A stretch of DNA of 64,000 bases from Rubrobacter aplysinae (GTDB taxonomy: Bacteria; Actinomycetota; Rubrobacteria; Rubrobacterales; Rubrobacteraceae), in contig NZ_LEKH01000006.1 in the NCBI RefSeq assembly GCF_001029505.1, forward strand, positions 1-64,000, written 5' to 3'. Shown here one piece after another: positions 50,963-60,201 of the stretch. A program made the position numbers and the translations under genes. The notes below the pieces were generated by a model, which did no database searches, had not been told where the DNA came from, and saw only the letters and a program-made list of their open reading frames with translations. Each line of letters begins with the position of its first letter. The first letter of the stretch is position 1.

Positions 50963-52195
50963 CTAGGCCACGAACCTCCAGCTCACGAACAGGGCGCACA
51001 GCGCGAGCGAGAAGACGGCGCTTACTCCCAGCCAGACCGCGAGCAGCACCCGGTTCTTTAGCAGGGTGCCGAGCACTATAAACAGGGGAAACACGGCGAG
51101 CACATATCTAGGGAATCCCATCAATGGGCTCTGTACAGTCCCGAAGAAAGCCGGCACGAGGACCGTCAGGGCGGCGTAGCCCGTGAGGCCCCAGGGCAGC
51201 CTCATAACACCCACGGCGAGCAACGCCGCCGCTAACAGCAAGAAGATCAAGTTCAAGCTATCGGAGAACGAGAGCAAGTAGTCCGCCATCTCTCCCGGCC
51301 TAGCTCCGGGTACATTTCCGGGCCGGGTCAGCCGGCCCATCTCCTCGAACGCCTGCGTAAAAGCGCCCCCGATGCTCGCCAAGGGTCCCGTCGCCTCCCG
51401 GCCCCACCGCGACTGGTCCGTGTAGAAGAGCAGGGGCTCGCCGAAACGCCACCAGAGGTATCCCATGTAGGCAAACAGACCAGCCGGAGCCAGGGCCAGA
51501 TAAGCCCCGCGCCACCTGTATCCGCCGGGGTCCCGGAGCCACTCGTGCGCCAGCGGCAGGATCAGGAACACCCCCACGTTGCGCGTAGCCGCGGCGAGCG
51601 CCGCGAGCAGCGCCGCCAGCAGGAGATCCCGGCGCACCCGGGCCGCCCACACCGCCCCGGCGGAGAACGCCAGAAACAGGCTCTCCGTGTACACCGAGTT
51701 CAAGAAAAACGCCGTCGGAAAGAAGGCCAGCGCCAGCACCGCCCTGCGCGCCGCCGCCTCCCCCCAACCATCGGCCGCTATCGCGTACACGAAGTACAGC
51801 GCAAAGAGCAGCGCCGCCAGCGACACCACCACCCCGAGCACCGAGAGCGCCGCCGGTGTTAGCGGCCCTCCGAGCAGCTCCGCCAAAGACCGCAGAACGA
51901 GCGAGTACCCGGGAAAGAACGCCGGCGAGACCTGCCCCACCCCGTCCAGATACCCGTCCAGCGCCAGCCCGATGTAGTGCTCCCCGTCCCAGTGCGACCA
52001 CAGGCTGAGGCTCCGGTACGGCACGTCCCGCGTCCCCTCCTGAAAAGAATGGACCGGCACCACCTCCGCCAGAACCGCACCCGCCGCCAGATAAAACACC
52101 CGGCTCGCCCCGAACACGAGCGCCACGAACCATAACCCGCGCCACCCTCCGACCTTCTCTCCCGTCCCGTACATGGCCGGAGATTTTACCCCCAC
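50963..52195 (-). CDS. PIG-V/GT76-like polyprenyl-linked mannosyltransferase
   Basis: The 410 residues have about ten helices. The first external loop contains W-S-H-W-D-G-E-H-Y-I-G-L-A, with the D-G/E pair of lipid-linked-sugar transferases, then F-F-P-G-Y and P-T-A-F-F-L-N-S-V-Y-T-E-S-L-F-L, as in the PIG-V group. The start is GTG 52195 or ATG 52174. It probably mannosylates extracytoplasmic protein or lipid. It is divergent from the RlpA-LysM gene. Confidence 0.85.
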   Translation of the reverse strand: MGVKSPAMYGTGEKVGGWRGLWFVALVFGASRVFYLAAGAVLAEVVPVHSFQEGTRDVPYRSLSLWSHWDGEHYIGLALDGYLDGVGQVSPAFFPGYSLVLRSLAELLGGPLTPAALSVLGVVVSLAALLFALYFVYAIAADGWGEAAARRAVLALAFFPTAFFLNSVYTESLFLAFSAGAVWAARVRRDLLLAALLAALAAATRNVGVFLILPLAHEWLRDPGGYRWRGAYLALAPAGLFAYMGYLWWRFGEPLLFYTDQSRWGREATGPLASIGGAFTQAFEEMGRLTRPGNVPGARPGEMADYLLSFSDSLNLIFLLLAAALLAVGVMRLPWGLTGYAALTVLVPAFFGTVQSPLMGFPRYVLAVFPLFIVLGTLLKNRVLLAVWLGVSAVFSLALCALFVSWRFVA

Positions 52196-52351
52196 GGGCG
52201 CTCATCACCTTCCGGGGAGAGTTTACACTGGTATGCTTGTGCAGTTATCTGGATCACATCGCTCGCTAGAAACATTCTTGCTACAGCTTGCCACAGTTAT
52301 TAACCCGTGTTAATTTCCCGGGTTGCGATAACAACTGGAGGGGGACTCCAC

Positions 52352-52933
52352 ATGAAGCACGCTCTCAAAGGCGCCGTAGTAGCGGGCGCCCTGGCACTAT
52401 CCGTCACCGCTTTCGCGGACGACGCTCAAGCGGCTCCGGCCACCGCTAGCTGGTACGGTCCCGGTTTCGCGGGCAACCTCACGGCCAGCGGCGAGGTCTT
52501 CAACCCGTCGGCCATGACCGCGGCACACAAGACGCTGCCATTCGGCACCCAGGTCGAGGTCTGCTACAGCGGTTGCACGACCGTCACCATCAACGACCGC
52601 GGCCCGTACGTCGCCGGGCGCGAGTTCGATCTCTCCGCCGGCGCCGCGCAGGCCATCGGCCTCGGCAGCGTGGGCACCGTAGACGCGACCGTTCTCGGCC
52701 AGGGCGGCCAGGGCAGCTCCGCCGACTCCGGCCAGCCGCAGGTCCAGCCCGCCTCCACGGGCGGCGAGTCCTACGGTGACGGCGTAACCGTGCAGAGCGG
52801 TGACACGCTCTCCGGCATCGCCGGTGAGCAGGGCGTCTCCGTGGGCGAGCTCGCCGCCGCCAACGACATCGCGGATCCGAGCCTGATCTTCCCGGGCCGG
52901 GAGCTCGAGGTCCCGGGCGGCGTCACCGCCTAG
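52352..52933 (+). CDS. Secreted RlpA-like (double-psi beta-barrel) protein with LysM
   Basis: ATG 52352 after GGAGGGGG gives a Sec signal peptide (ALKGAVVAGALALSVTAFADDAQA). The RlpA domain (T-A-S-W-Y-G-P-G-F, H-K-T-L-P-F-G-T-Q-V, I-N-D-R-G-P-Y, F-D-L-S) contains the Asp of the lytic-transglycosylase-like fold. After a Gln/Ser/Gly linker a LysM (V-Q-S-G-D-T-L-S-G-I-A...P-G-R-E-L-E-V-P) closes it. It acts on or binds peptidoglycan. The 145-bp leader is AT-richer than average; no riboswitch core was recognised. Confidence 0.93.
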   Translation: MKHALKGAVVAGALALSVTAFADDAQAAPATASWYGPGFAGNLTASGEVFNPSAMTAAHKTLPFGTQVEVCYSGCTTVTINDRGPYVAGREFDLSAGAAQAIGLGSVGTVDATVLGQGGQGSSADSGQPQVQPASTGGESYGDGVTVQSGDTLSGIAGEQGVSVGELAAANDIADPSLIFPGRELEVPGGVTA

Positions 52934-52978
52934 CCGGAACGCTTTAGATAGCGCGGGACTCGTTAGAGACCCGAACAT

Positions 52979-53018
52979 AAGAGAGCCTCTGGCGGAGATC
53001 CGCCGGAGGCTCTCTTTC
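52979..53018. terminator. Shared terminator of RlpA-LysM and P5C dehydrogenase genes
   Basis: GAGAGCCTC-TGGCGGA-GA-TCCGCC-GGAGGCTCTC followed by TTTCG is a long stem between convergent genes. Confidence 0.85.
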
Positions 53019-53044
53019 GTGCTGCCGTAACCTTTAGAAACTCT

Positions 53045-54592
53045 TTAGAATCGCTCGACCACGGTGCGGGGCAGCATGTGCTGGGGCAGGTAGTCGGGGC
53101 CTCCGGCCTTGGAGTCCGTGCCGCTCATGCCGAAGCCGCCAAAGGGCTGTACTCCTACAAGAGAGCCGGTGATGGTGCGGTTGAAGTACACGTTTCCGGC
53201 CTGGTACTCGTGGCGGGCGATCTCCAGGTGCTCCCGATTGCGGGAGTAGACGCCGCCCGTGAGGCCGTAGGGCGTGTCATTGGCTATCTCCAGGGCGTTC
53301 TCGAAGCTGTTCGCCTTTATCACCGAGAGCACGGGGCCGAAGATCTCCTCCTGCGCGACCGTTGCCCGCGGGTTTACGCCGAGTATCGTCGGGGAGACGA
53401 AGTATCCGCTTTCGGGGTCGGTGGTGTCGCCGCCGGTGATTAACTCGCCTTCGCCCTTGCCCGTCTCCAGGTACCCCGAGACCTTCTCGAACTGGTCGTG
53501 GTTTATGACCGGTCCGAGGTCTATACCGGGCTCGGTGGGCTGGCCCTGATTGAGATTGTTCGTCTGCTCGACGACCTTCTCGAGTACCGTGTCGTAGACC
53601 TTCTCGTGCAGGATGGCGCGGCTGGCGGCGGAGCACTTCTGGCCGCCGTAGCCGTAGGCGCTGAGCACGATGTCGCGGGCGGCGGAGTCGAGGTCCGCGT
53701 CGTCGTCAACGACCATCGCGTCCTTGCCGCCCATCTCGGCTAGGACCTTCTTGATCCAGGGCTGGCCGTTTGGCTTGGCGGCGAGCTCGTTTATCCTCAG
53801 CCCGGTGTTCATCGAGCCGGTGAACGAGACAAAGCGCGTGCGGGGGTCGGAAACCAGGTAGTCGCCCATCTCCGAGCCGTAGCCCGGCAGGTAGCTCATC
53901 ACGCCCTCGGGCAGCCCGGCCTCGGCCATGATGTCGGCGTAGATCGCGGCTATCACCGAGGTAGATTCGGAAGGCTTGAGGACGACCGTGTTTCCGGTGA
54001 CCATCGCGGCGCTCGACATTCCGGTGAGTATGGCGAGCGGGAAGTTCCAGGGCGCGATCACGACCCCGACGCCCATCGGCTGGTAGAAGTAGCGGCTCTC
54101 CTCGCCGGGCAGCGAGTATACCGGCACGCCGTCCTTGAGCCGGAGCATCTCGCGCGAGTAGTACTCCAGGAAGTCTATGGCCTCGGCGACGTGGGCCACG
54201 GCTTCGGAGGGGACCTTGCCGGACTCGTACACCTCCCATCCTATGAGCTCCAGCTTGCGGCGGCGCATGATGCCGGCGGCGCGGAGCATGATCCTGGCCC
54301 GGTACTCGGCGGTGGTGCGGCTCCAGCCCTCGAAGGTCTTCGTCGCCGTCGAGAGCGCCATGTCGGCCTCGCGCTCGGTCGCGCTCGCGGTGCGCCCGAT
54401 GACCTGAGACGGCTTCGACGGGTTGACGGAGACGATCTCACCGTCCGTGTCTATGCGGCTCTCGCCGATGCGCAGCGGATAGCTCTTGCCCAGATCACCC
54501 TCGACTTGCTTGAAGGCATCGTCCAGCCCCCGGCGGACCTCCTCGTCGGTGAAGTCCAGGTATGGCTCGTTCTTGTATGGCAGCAGCCCCAT
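53045..54592 (-). CDS. pruA: 1-pyrroline-5-carboxylate dehydrogenase
   Basis: NAD-dependent oxidation of P5C to glutamate, the second step of proline catabolism. The 515-residue ALDH has the catalytic Cys in G-Q-K-C-S-A-A-S-R-A, Glu in L-A-E-M-G-G-K, and P-W-N-F-P-L-A-I. The N-terminal P-Y-K-N-E-P is typical of the P5CDH clade. ATG 54592 follows AGGAGAGCTA. It lies downstream of the proline dehydrogenase gene. Confidence 0.96.
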   Translation of the reverse strand: MGLLPYKNEPYLDFTDEEVRRGLDDAFKQVEGDLGKSYPLRIGESRIDTDGEIVSVNPSKPSQVIGRTASATEREADMALSTATKTFEGWSRTTAEYRARIMLRAAGIMRRRKLELIGWEVYESGKVPSEAVAHVAEAIDFLEYYSREMLRLKDGVPVYSLPGEESRYFYQPMGVGVVIAPWNFPLAILTGMSSAAMVTGNTVVLKPSESTSVIAAIYADIMAEAGLPEGVMSYLPGYGSEMGDYLVSDPRTRFVSFTGSMNTGLRINELAAKPNGQPWIKKVLAEMGGKDAMVVDDDADLDSAARDIVLSAYGYGGQKCSAASRAILHEKVYDTVLEKVVEQTNNLNQGQPTEPGIDLGPVINHDQFEKVSGYLETGKGEGELITGGDTTDPESGYFVSPTILGVNPRATVAQEEIFGPVLSVIKANSFENALEIANDTPYGLTGGVYSRNREHLEIARHEYQAGNVYFNRTITGSLVGVQPFGGFGMSGTDSKAGGPDYLPQHMLPRTVVERF

Positions 54593-54673
54593 TAGCTCTC
54601 CTATCTCTCGCGTTTTCTACATTCCTTGCGTTCGCCGAGGCTCTCGTCGAACCCCGCGTGACGTTGCGTGACG

Positions 54674-55591
54674 TTACCTTTTCGCGTACCCGGCTATTGC
54701 TCCCAGCACGTCTTTCGCCACGTAACCGGCTATCTTCGGGTTCTCCTTGAGGCGGCGGGTCGAGTACTCGTACCACTCACCACCGAAGGGCACGTAGACG
54801 CGCACCTTGTAGCCGGACTCCACGAGTATGCGCCTGAGCTCCTCGTCCACGCCGAGGAGCATCTGGAACTCGTAGCGGTCGTCGGGGACGTCGAAGTGGT
54901 GGATCAGGCGCAGCGCGTGCCAGACGAGATACTCATCATGGGTGGCTATCCCGACGTACACACCGCTCTTCAGATACTCCTCCATCAGGAGGATGTAGTT
55001 CTCGCGCACCACGTCGTAGTCCTTGTAGGCGACCTCGCGGGGCTCGTCGTAGATACCCTTGCACAGCCGGGCGGTGACCCCGGCCTCCGTCAGGCGCATC
55101 ACGTCCTTGAGGCTGCGGCGCAGGCAGGCCTGGATCACGGTCCCCGTATTATCGTGGCGCTGGTGCATGTCCAGCGCGAGCTCCACGGTGCTCCCGGTCT
55201 GCAGAGAGCTCTCCATGTCTATGCGCACGAAGCGGTCCCGCTCTGCGGCGTACCCGATGATCTCCTCCAGGTTCGCCCGGCACAGGTCCTCATCAACCCA
55301 TAGCCCGAGCCCGGTCAGCTTTACCGACAGCCCGGATCCCAAGCCATGCTCTTGTATCGCGTCTATGACCTGCTTGTAGCCCGCGAGCTTCTGTGCGGCC
55401 TGATCCTCGTCCTGCGTGGACTCGCCCATCAGGTCCACCGTCGCCAAGCAGCCCTGGCGGTTTAGCTCCTTGATGGTCTCGACGGCTTCTGGAATCTCCT
55501 CGCCGGCGATGTAACGGCCCGAGATCACCCGCACCAGAGGCCGCGGGATGACGGGCACGGAGTTCGCTATAACCTTGTCTACTACCCCCAC
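54674..55591 (-). CDS. Proline dehydrogenase
   Basis: The 305-residue FAD (beta/alpha)8 barrel performs step one of proline catabolism. Motifs: V-D-L-M-G-E-S, S-V-K-L-T-G-L-G, R-L-C-K-G-I-Y-D-E-P, A-T-H-D-E and the late Y-S-T-R-R-L-K-E-N-P substrate-binding helix. GTG 55591 follows AGGAGG. It is monofunctional, unlike PutA. It is the middle gene of the putP-PRODH-pruA group. Confidence 0.95.
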   Translation of the reverse strand: MGVVDKVIANSVPVIPRPLVRVISGRYIAGEEIPEAVETIKELNRQGCLATVDLMGESTQDEDQAAQKLAGYKQVIDAIQEHGLGSGLSVKLTGLGLWVDEDLCRANLEEIIGYAAERDRFVRIDMESSLQTGSTVELALDMHQRHDNTGTVIQACLRRSLKDVMRLTEAGVTARLCKGIYDEPREVAYKDYDVVRENYILLMEEYLKSGVYVGIATHDEYLVWHALRLIHHFDVPDDRYEFQMLLGVDEELRRILVESGYKVRVYVPFGGEWYEYSTRRLKENPKIAGYVAKDVLGAIAGYAKR

Positions 55592-55781
55592 GTGGCTGAC
55601 CTCCTATCTTCCGATCCTGTTCCGGGTGCCAAAAGTTCCAGAAGCACCGGGATGGCGGACCGTCCGGCCGTCCGGATAATCCCGGTGACCGGACGATCCA
55701 TGCGACTATTTTCTACACCCATACCCTTACACCCGCTGCTCGAACCTCCTTGTGGAGACTCTTACGGATGGGTCCGGGTAC

Positions 55782-57323
55782 CTAGCTACCGGACTCGCTC
55801 ACACCGTTCAGCTCGCTCTGCACGGCCTCGAAGTCGTCTTCCATGCTCTGTGACGGCGCGGCGCCGAGCGGGTTGAAGAGGAAGATGCACGCGAGGCCTA
55901 TGGCGAATCCTGGTAGTAGCTCGTACCATTCGGTGCTGCTCAGGAACGGGATAAAGTTCCAGATCAGCACGGTCAAGCCGCCGGCGAGCATACCCGCGAT
56001 CGCGCCGACCCGGTTCATCTTACGCCAGAACAGCGACATGATGATAATAGGCCCGAAGGTCGCGCCGAACCCGGCCCAGGCATAGGAGACGAGCCCGAGG
56101 ACGCTGCCGCCCTGAAGCGCCAGTATGTAGGCGACTATGGCGAGCCCGATCACGGTAAAGCGCCCGATCCAGAGCAGGAGTATGTCCGAGGCATCCCGGT
56201 TCAGGAACGTGCGGTAGAAGTCCTCCGAAAGCGCCGACGAGGCGACGAGGAGCTGCGAGTCCGCGGTGCTCATCACGGCGGCCAGGACCCCGGCGAGGAG
56301 TATCCCGCCGATCCAGGGGTTCACCGTCTCCTGCACCAGGTTTATGAACACGGTCTCCGGGTTCGAGAGCGGCTGGCTGAAGTAGGTGATGCCGACGATC
56401 CCGACGATTATCGCGGCGGAGAGCCCGGTAACGACCCAGATCGTCGCGATCTTGCGCGCCTTCGGGACCTCGTTGTGGGAGCGGATGCCCATGAAACGGG
56501 CCAGGATGTGAGGCTGCCCGAAGTACCCGAGTCCCCACGTGAGCCCGGCGATTATGCCTACCCCGCTCAGGGAGGAACCGCTAGTCCAACTGCCACCCGA
56601 CAGCTCGACGTTGCCGGTTACGGAGAGCAGCGCCGAGTTGGCGGACTCTATCCCGCTTACCACGGCGCCCACTCCTCCAACCGCGATAACGGCGAAGAGC
56701 GGCACCAGTATTATTGCCACCCACATCAGGCTTCCCTGGAAGAAGTCGGTCAGGCTTACGGCCGCGAAGCCTCCGAGGAAGGTGTAGGAGATTATCACGA
56801 CGATCGCTACGGTGATGGCAACGGCGTTACTCAGCCCGAAGACCTCGTTGAAAAGTATCCCGCCGGCGACCAGCCCGGAGGACACGTAAACCGTGTAGAA
56901 GATTATGATGGTGAGGCCCGAGATCACCCGCAGCAGATGACTCCGGTCCTCGAAACGGTTCTCGAAGTACTCGGAGAGCGTTATGGAACCGGCCGCGCTC
57001 TCCTCGTGCCCGGCCCGCTCGGTGTAGACCCGCAGGCGGGACGCGATTAGCCGCCAGTTGAAGTACGTCCCGATCATGAGCCCGACGGCTATCCAGCCCG
57101 CGCCTAGCCCGCCTATATACGCCGCACTGGGCAACCCGACGAGCAAGAACGCGCTCATGTCGCTCGCCTGGGCGCTCAACGCCGAAACCCAGCTACCCAG
57201 GCTCCTCCCGCCGAGCACGAAGTCCGAAAGACTCTTATTCCTCTGGTAGACCCAGACCCCGATCCCCATCATCCCCGCTAGATATACGAAGAACGTAGCG
57301 ATCGCCGGTAACGCTGCAGGCAT
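55782..57323 (-). CDS. putP: Sodium/proline symporter (SSS family)
   Basis: The 513 residues form about 13 helices. S-L-S-D-F-V-L-G-G-R-S-L-G, A-Q-A-S-D-M-S-A-F-L and S-T-A-D-S-Q-L-L-V-A-S-S-A-L-S-E-D are the Na+/substrate signatures of PutP. An acidic tail of about 25 residues is cytosolic. The gene leads the proline-catabolic genes, and a GntR operator sits about 245 bp upstream of the start. Confidence 0.93.
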   Translation of the reverse strand: MPAALPAIATFFVYLAGMMGIGVWVYQRNKSLSDFVLGGRSLGSWVSALSAQASDMSAFLLVGLPSAAYIGGLGAGWIAVGLMIGTYFNWRLIASRLRVYTERAGHEESAAGSITLSEYFENRFEDRSHLLRVISGLTIIIFYTVYVSSGLVAGGILFNEVFGLSNAVAITVAIVVIISYTFLGGFAAVSLTDFFQGSLMWVAIILVPLFAVIAVGGVGAVVSGIESANSALLSVTGNVELSGGSWTSGSSLSGVGIIAGLTWGLGYFGQPHILARFMGIRSHNEVPKARKIATIWVVTGLSAAIIVGIVGITYFSQPLSNPETVFINLVQETVNPWIGGILLAGVLAAVMSTADSQLLVASSALSEDFYRTFLNRDASDILLLWIGRFTVIGLAIVAYILALQGGSVLGLVSYAWAGFGATFGPIIIMSLFWRKMNRVGAIAGMLAGGLTVLIWNFIPFLSSTEWYELLPGFAIGLACIFLFNPLGAAPSQSMEDDFEAVQSELNGVSESGS

Positions 57324-57642
57324 CTCACCCCTCTCCTTTCCAGGACCCTTGGGCCCTCCCGGTCTCCAAAGACAACGGGGCCATTCGCCACTCTAGAACG
57401 CATGCTCCATAAACCGCGAGCGCGCTGCCCACCCCGTAAGCCTCGTATACCCCGCTCACCCCGGTCGTGGGATGCATCCGTCTCGCGAAGCGAACTTCGG
57501 AAGCCCCACGCAACCTTGCTTCCACCTCCCACAAAGTGCCTTGCCACTTGTGCTGCAGGCACTATATTGGATATTGTATCCAAAGTCAAGTACAAGGATC
57601 GGCGGTCGCCCCGGGTGGGCGGGGAGGTGAGGCTCAGGCTTG
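57324..57642. other. putP promoter region
   Basis: No gene is supported. It holds the putP leader and, at its right end, an operator palindrome. The GntR regulator gene ends just beyond. Confidence 0.45.
57567..57583. promoter_or_regulatory. Palindromic operator upstream of putP
   Basis: TTGGATA-TTG-TATCCAA is a perfect 7-bp inverted repeat. It contains TTGTATCC (57574-57581), the same word that occurs twice, inverted, at the start of the gntR gene. Confidence 0.75.
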
Positions 57643-58371
57643 TTACGCCGGCCGGGTGGCTTTTTTCGGGTGACCCTGGTTTGCCTCATTGACGGGTAGC
57701 CGGTCCAGGTGCTCCTGTAGCAGCCCGCTGATGTCCTGTATGTGGCGGGCCAGGAGGGCCTCGGCGGCCCCGGACTCGCCCCGGCGGCACAGCTCCAGCA
57801 GCTCGCGGTGCTCGTGCTGAGGCTTGTCGTAGTCGGCGAGGGCGAGGTGGAAGCGAATGTAACGCTCGAAGGCGGTGTGCTGGGACTTTATGAGTGAGAT
57901 CAGGCGCGGCCTCTCGGCGGGGGCGAAGAGCGCCTCGTGGAAGCGCCAGTTGAGCTCGCCCCAGCTTTTGCGCAGGTCCTCCTCCGCGTCTATGAGATTC
58001 AGCACCTCCCCCGCCCGGTCCAGGCTCTCCCGGCTCATCATGGGGAGCGCCCGGCGCAGGGCGAGCGTCTCCAGGCTGACCCGAATCTCCGAGATCTCCT
58101 CGACCTCCAGGTAAGACAGGCTCGTGACGACCGCGCTCCTGTGGGGGTGGAACTCCACGAGCCCCTCGCCCTCCAGCTGCCGGAGCGCCTCGCGGACGGG
58201 GATGCGGCTGACGCCGAACCGCTCGCCGAGCTCCTCCTGGCGCAAAGCCTCCCCGCCGGCGAGCGTCCCGCCGAGGATGGCCTCTCTAAGACCCTCCGAG
58301 ACCATGTCCTGCGTCGTGCGGTACCGGCCCGTGACTTCAAAAGCTATCTCTTGTATCCCCATGCGAGGCAT
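57643..58371 (-). CDS. GntR/FadR-family transcriptional regulator of proline genes
   Basis: The 242 residues include an N-terminal winged HTH (L-R-E-A-I-L-G-G-T-L...E-E-L-G-E-R-F-G-V-S-R-I-P-V-R-E-A-L-R-Q-L-E-G-E-G-L-V) and a C-terminal FCD domain with metal-binding His/Asp positions (W-R-F-H-E-A-L, H-R-E-L-L, H-I-Q-D). The start is ATG 58371 or 58362. Its operator words surround its own start and recur before putP, so autoregulation and control of proline uptake/catabolism are likely; the effector may be proline or P5C. Confidence 0.92.
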   Translation of the reverse strand: MPRMGIQEIAFEVTGRYRTTQDMVSEGLREAILGGTLAGGEALRQEELGERFGVSRIPVREALRQLEGEGLVEFHPHRSAVVTSLSYLEVEEISEIRVSLETLALRRALPMMSRESLDRAGEVLNLIDAEEDLRKSWGELNWRFHEALFAPAERPRLISLIKSQHTAFERYIRFHLALADYDKPQHEHRELLELCRRGESGAAEALLARHIQDISGLLQEHLDRLPVNEANQGHPKKATRPA

Positions 58372-58385
58372 TATATTGGATACAA
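58351..58385. promoter_or_regulatory. Autoregulatory inverted repeat at the gntR start
   Basis: TTGTATCC (58351-58358) and GGATACAA (58378-58385) form 8-bp arms around the start codon. They share the putP operator word. Confidence 0.7.
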
Positions 58386-58573
58386 AAACAGAATACGCGA
58401 GGGCCCGGCTCCAACCTTTCTCCGCCCGAGCCGGGCCCCGTGACCGCGTAAGCGTACGCGAGTCCGAGTTGCGTCCGTACCCGAATAACGGTTAAATCGT
58501 ATATCGAGTGTTGCTGAAACGATTTACGAGATGAGTTCACGAGCGTACGTTGGAGCATGGATCGGGAGGTTGT

Positions 58574-59557
58574 ATGGAGTATCGTAGGCTTGGCCGCACC
58601 GGGCTCATGGTCTCGGAGTTGTGCCTGGGCACGATGACCTTTGGCAACGAGGCGGACGAGGAGACCTCGAAGGGGATCACGGACCGGTTCGTGGAGGCCG
58701 GCGGCAACTTCGTTGACACGGCGAACGTGTACTCGCGGGGCGTCTCCGAGGAGATCACGGGCCGCGCGATAGAGAATCACGACCGCGAGGACATAGTGCT
58801 GGCAACGAAGTTCCGGTTCCCGATGGGGGACGGCCCGAACGACTCCGGGGCCTCGCGCAAGCACGTGATCGCGGCCTGCGAGGCGAGCTTGAAGCGGCTC
58901 GGCACGGACTACATAGATCTGTACCAGATCCACTGCTGGGACGCCCACACGCCCATAGAGGAGACGCTTTCTGCGCTGGACGACCTGGTGCAGAGCGGCA
59001 AGGTCCGCTACATCGGGGCGTCGAACTTCACCGGCTGGCAGCTGGAGAAGTCCATCCGCGTCAGCGAGCGCGAGGGGCTGGCGCACTTCGACTGCCTGCA
59101 GCCACAGTACTCCCTGATCGTGCGTGACATCGAGCGCGAGGTTCTGCCCGTGTGCCGGGAAGAGGGCCTTGGCGTGATCCCGTGGAGCCCGCTGGCCGGA
59201 GGCTTTCTGACGGGCAAGTACTCCCGCGAGGACGCCCCGCCCGAAGACACCCGCATGGCTAGCTGGACCGATACCTGGGAGCGCCACGCCACCCCGGAGA
59301 AGTTCGACGTCGTGGACCGGGTAAGGGAGATAGCGGAGGATCGCGGCAAGGAGCCCGCGCAGGTCGCGCTGAACTGGGTCAAGGACAGGCCCGGCGTCAC
59401 CGCGCCGATCATCGGGGCGCGCAGCCTGGATCAGCTGGAGAAGAACCTCGCGGCGACCGGCTGGTCTCTGTCGGAGGGCGAGCTCGACTCCCTCGAAGAG
59501 ACCGCAACTCTGCCCTATGCGTACCCGTACAACATGATCGCCCGGGCAAACGCTTGA
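58574..59557 (+). CDS. Aldo/keto reductase
   Basis: ATG 58574 lies four bases after GGGAGG. The 327-residue AKR has Y-R-R-L-G-R-T-G-L-M-V-S-E-L-C-L-G-T-M, F-V-D-T-A-N-V-Y, L-A-T-K-F and Q-I-H-C-W-D. It belongs to the YajO/voltage-channel-beta-like subgroup. Substrate unknown. It is divergent from the GntR gene. Confidence 0.92.
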   Translation: MEYRRLGRTGLMVSELCLGTMTFGNEADEETSKGITDRFVEAGGNFVDTANVYSRGVSEEITGRAIENHDREDIVLATKFRFPMGDGPNDSGASRKHVIAACEASLKRLGTDYIDLYQIHCWDAHTPIEETLSALDDLVQSGKVRYIGASNFTGWQLEKSIRVSEREGLAHFDCLQPQYSLIVRDIEREVLPVCREEGLGVIPWSPLAGGFLTGKYSREDAPPEDTRMASWTDTWERHATPEKFDVVDRVREIAEDRGKEPAQVALNWVKDRPGVTAPIIGARSLDQLEKNLAATGWSLSEGELDSLEETATLPYAYPYNMIARANA

Positions 59558-59670
59558 AGCGTCCCGGGGAGGCGGAGCGGCGGGGATCACGGGAGCAGGG
59601 AGACTGTACGGCCGCCGAGGCGGAGACTATAGTACCGGCCTGAATGTGCCCGAGGGCACACAAAGCGCAC

Positions 59671-59710
59671 TCGGTAAACGCGATGAACGCGGTAAACGCG
59701 GTGAATGAAG
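59671..59710 (+). repeat. Degenerate 9-bp tandem repeat
   Basis: GGTAAACGC-GATGAACGC-GGTAAACGC-GGTGAATG shows copies of a 9-bp unit just upstream of the ArsR gene. Confidence 0.6.
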
Positions 59711-59737
59711 TAGAGAACGAGGGAAGCGAGGAACGGA

Positions 59738-60133
59738 ATGCAGGAAATGCAGGAGAGCTTTAAAGAACAGCCGGAGACGTTGGAGGGCGTGGAAGTCGGG
59801 CGGGACGACGAGATCATGTGCCTGCTATCCAAGTTCTTCAACGGCTTCTCGAACCCCACCCGGCTCTCGATCCTGCTGCTCCTGGCCCGGCGGGGCGAGA
59901 CCCGGGTCGGTGAGCTGGTCGAAGAGCTGGAGGCGCCACAGCCCAGGATCTCGGATCACCTGCGGTGCCTCTCCTGGTGCGGGTACGTCGGGGTGCGCCG
60001 GGAGGGCCGCAACGCCTTCTACTCCATAGCCGACAGCCGCGTGATGCAGATGATCTGCCTGGGTGAGTCGCTGCTGCGCGACAACCTGGAGCGCGTCGAG
60101 GCCTGCGGCGTGACCGCCGAGCCGGCCTGCTAA
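59738..60133 (+). CDS. ArsR-family transcriptional regulator
   Basis: The 131-residue winged helix contains F-F-N-G-F-S-N-P-T-R-L-S-I-L-L-L-L and V-G-E-L-V-E-E-L-E-A-P-Q-P-R-I-S-D-H-L-R-C-L. Cys residues at C-x3-C (C-L-S-W-C) in the recognition region, near the N-terminus and at the extreme C-terminus could bind metal or sense thiols. The target is unknown; the neighbouring GST gene is a candidate. Confidence 0.9.
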   Translation: MQEMQESFKEQPETLEGVEVGRDDEIMCLLSKFFNGFSNPTRLSILLLLARRGETRVGELVEELEAPQPRISDHLRCLSWCGYVGVRREGRNAFYSIADSRVMQMICLGESLLRDNLERVEACGVTAEPAC

Positions 60134-60201
60134 CAAAGACAAAGAGTCAGCAGACCCCGCGCTCCAGGACTAGAAAACCCCTGTAAAGCTCCTATAACCC
60201 C

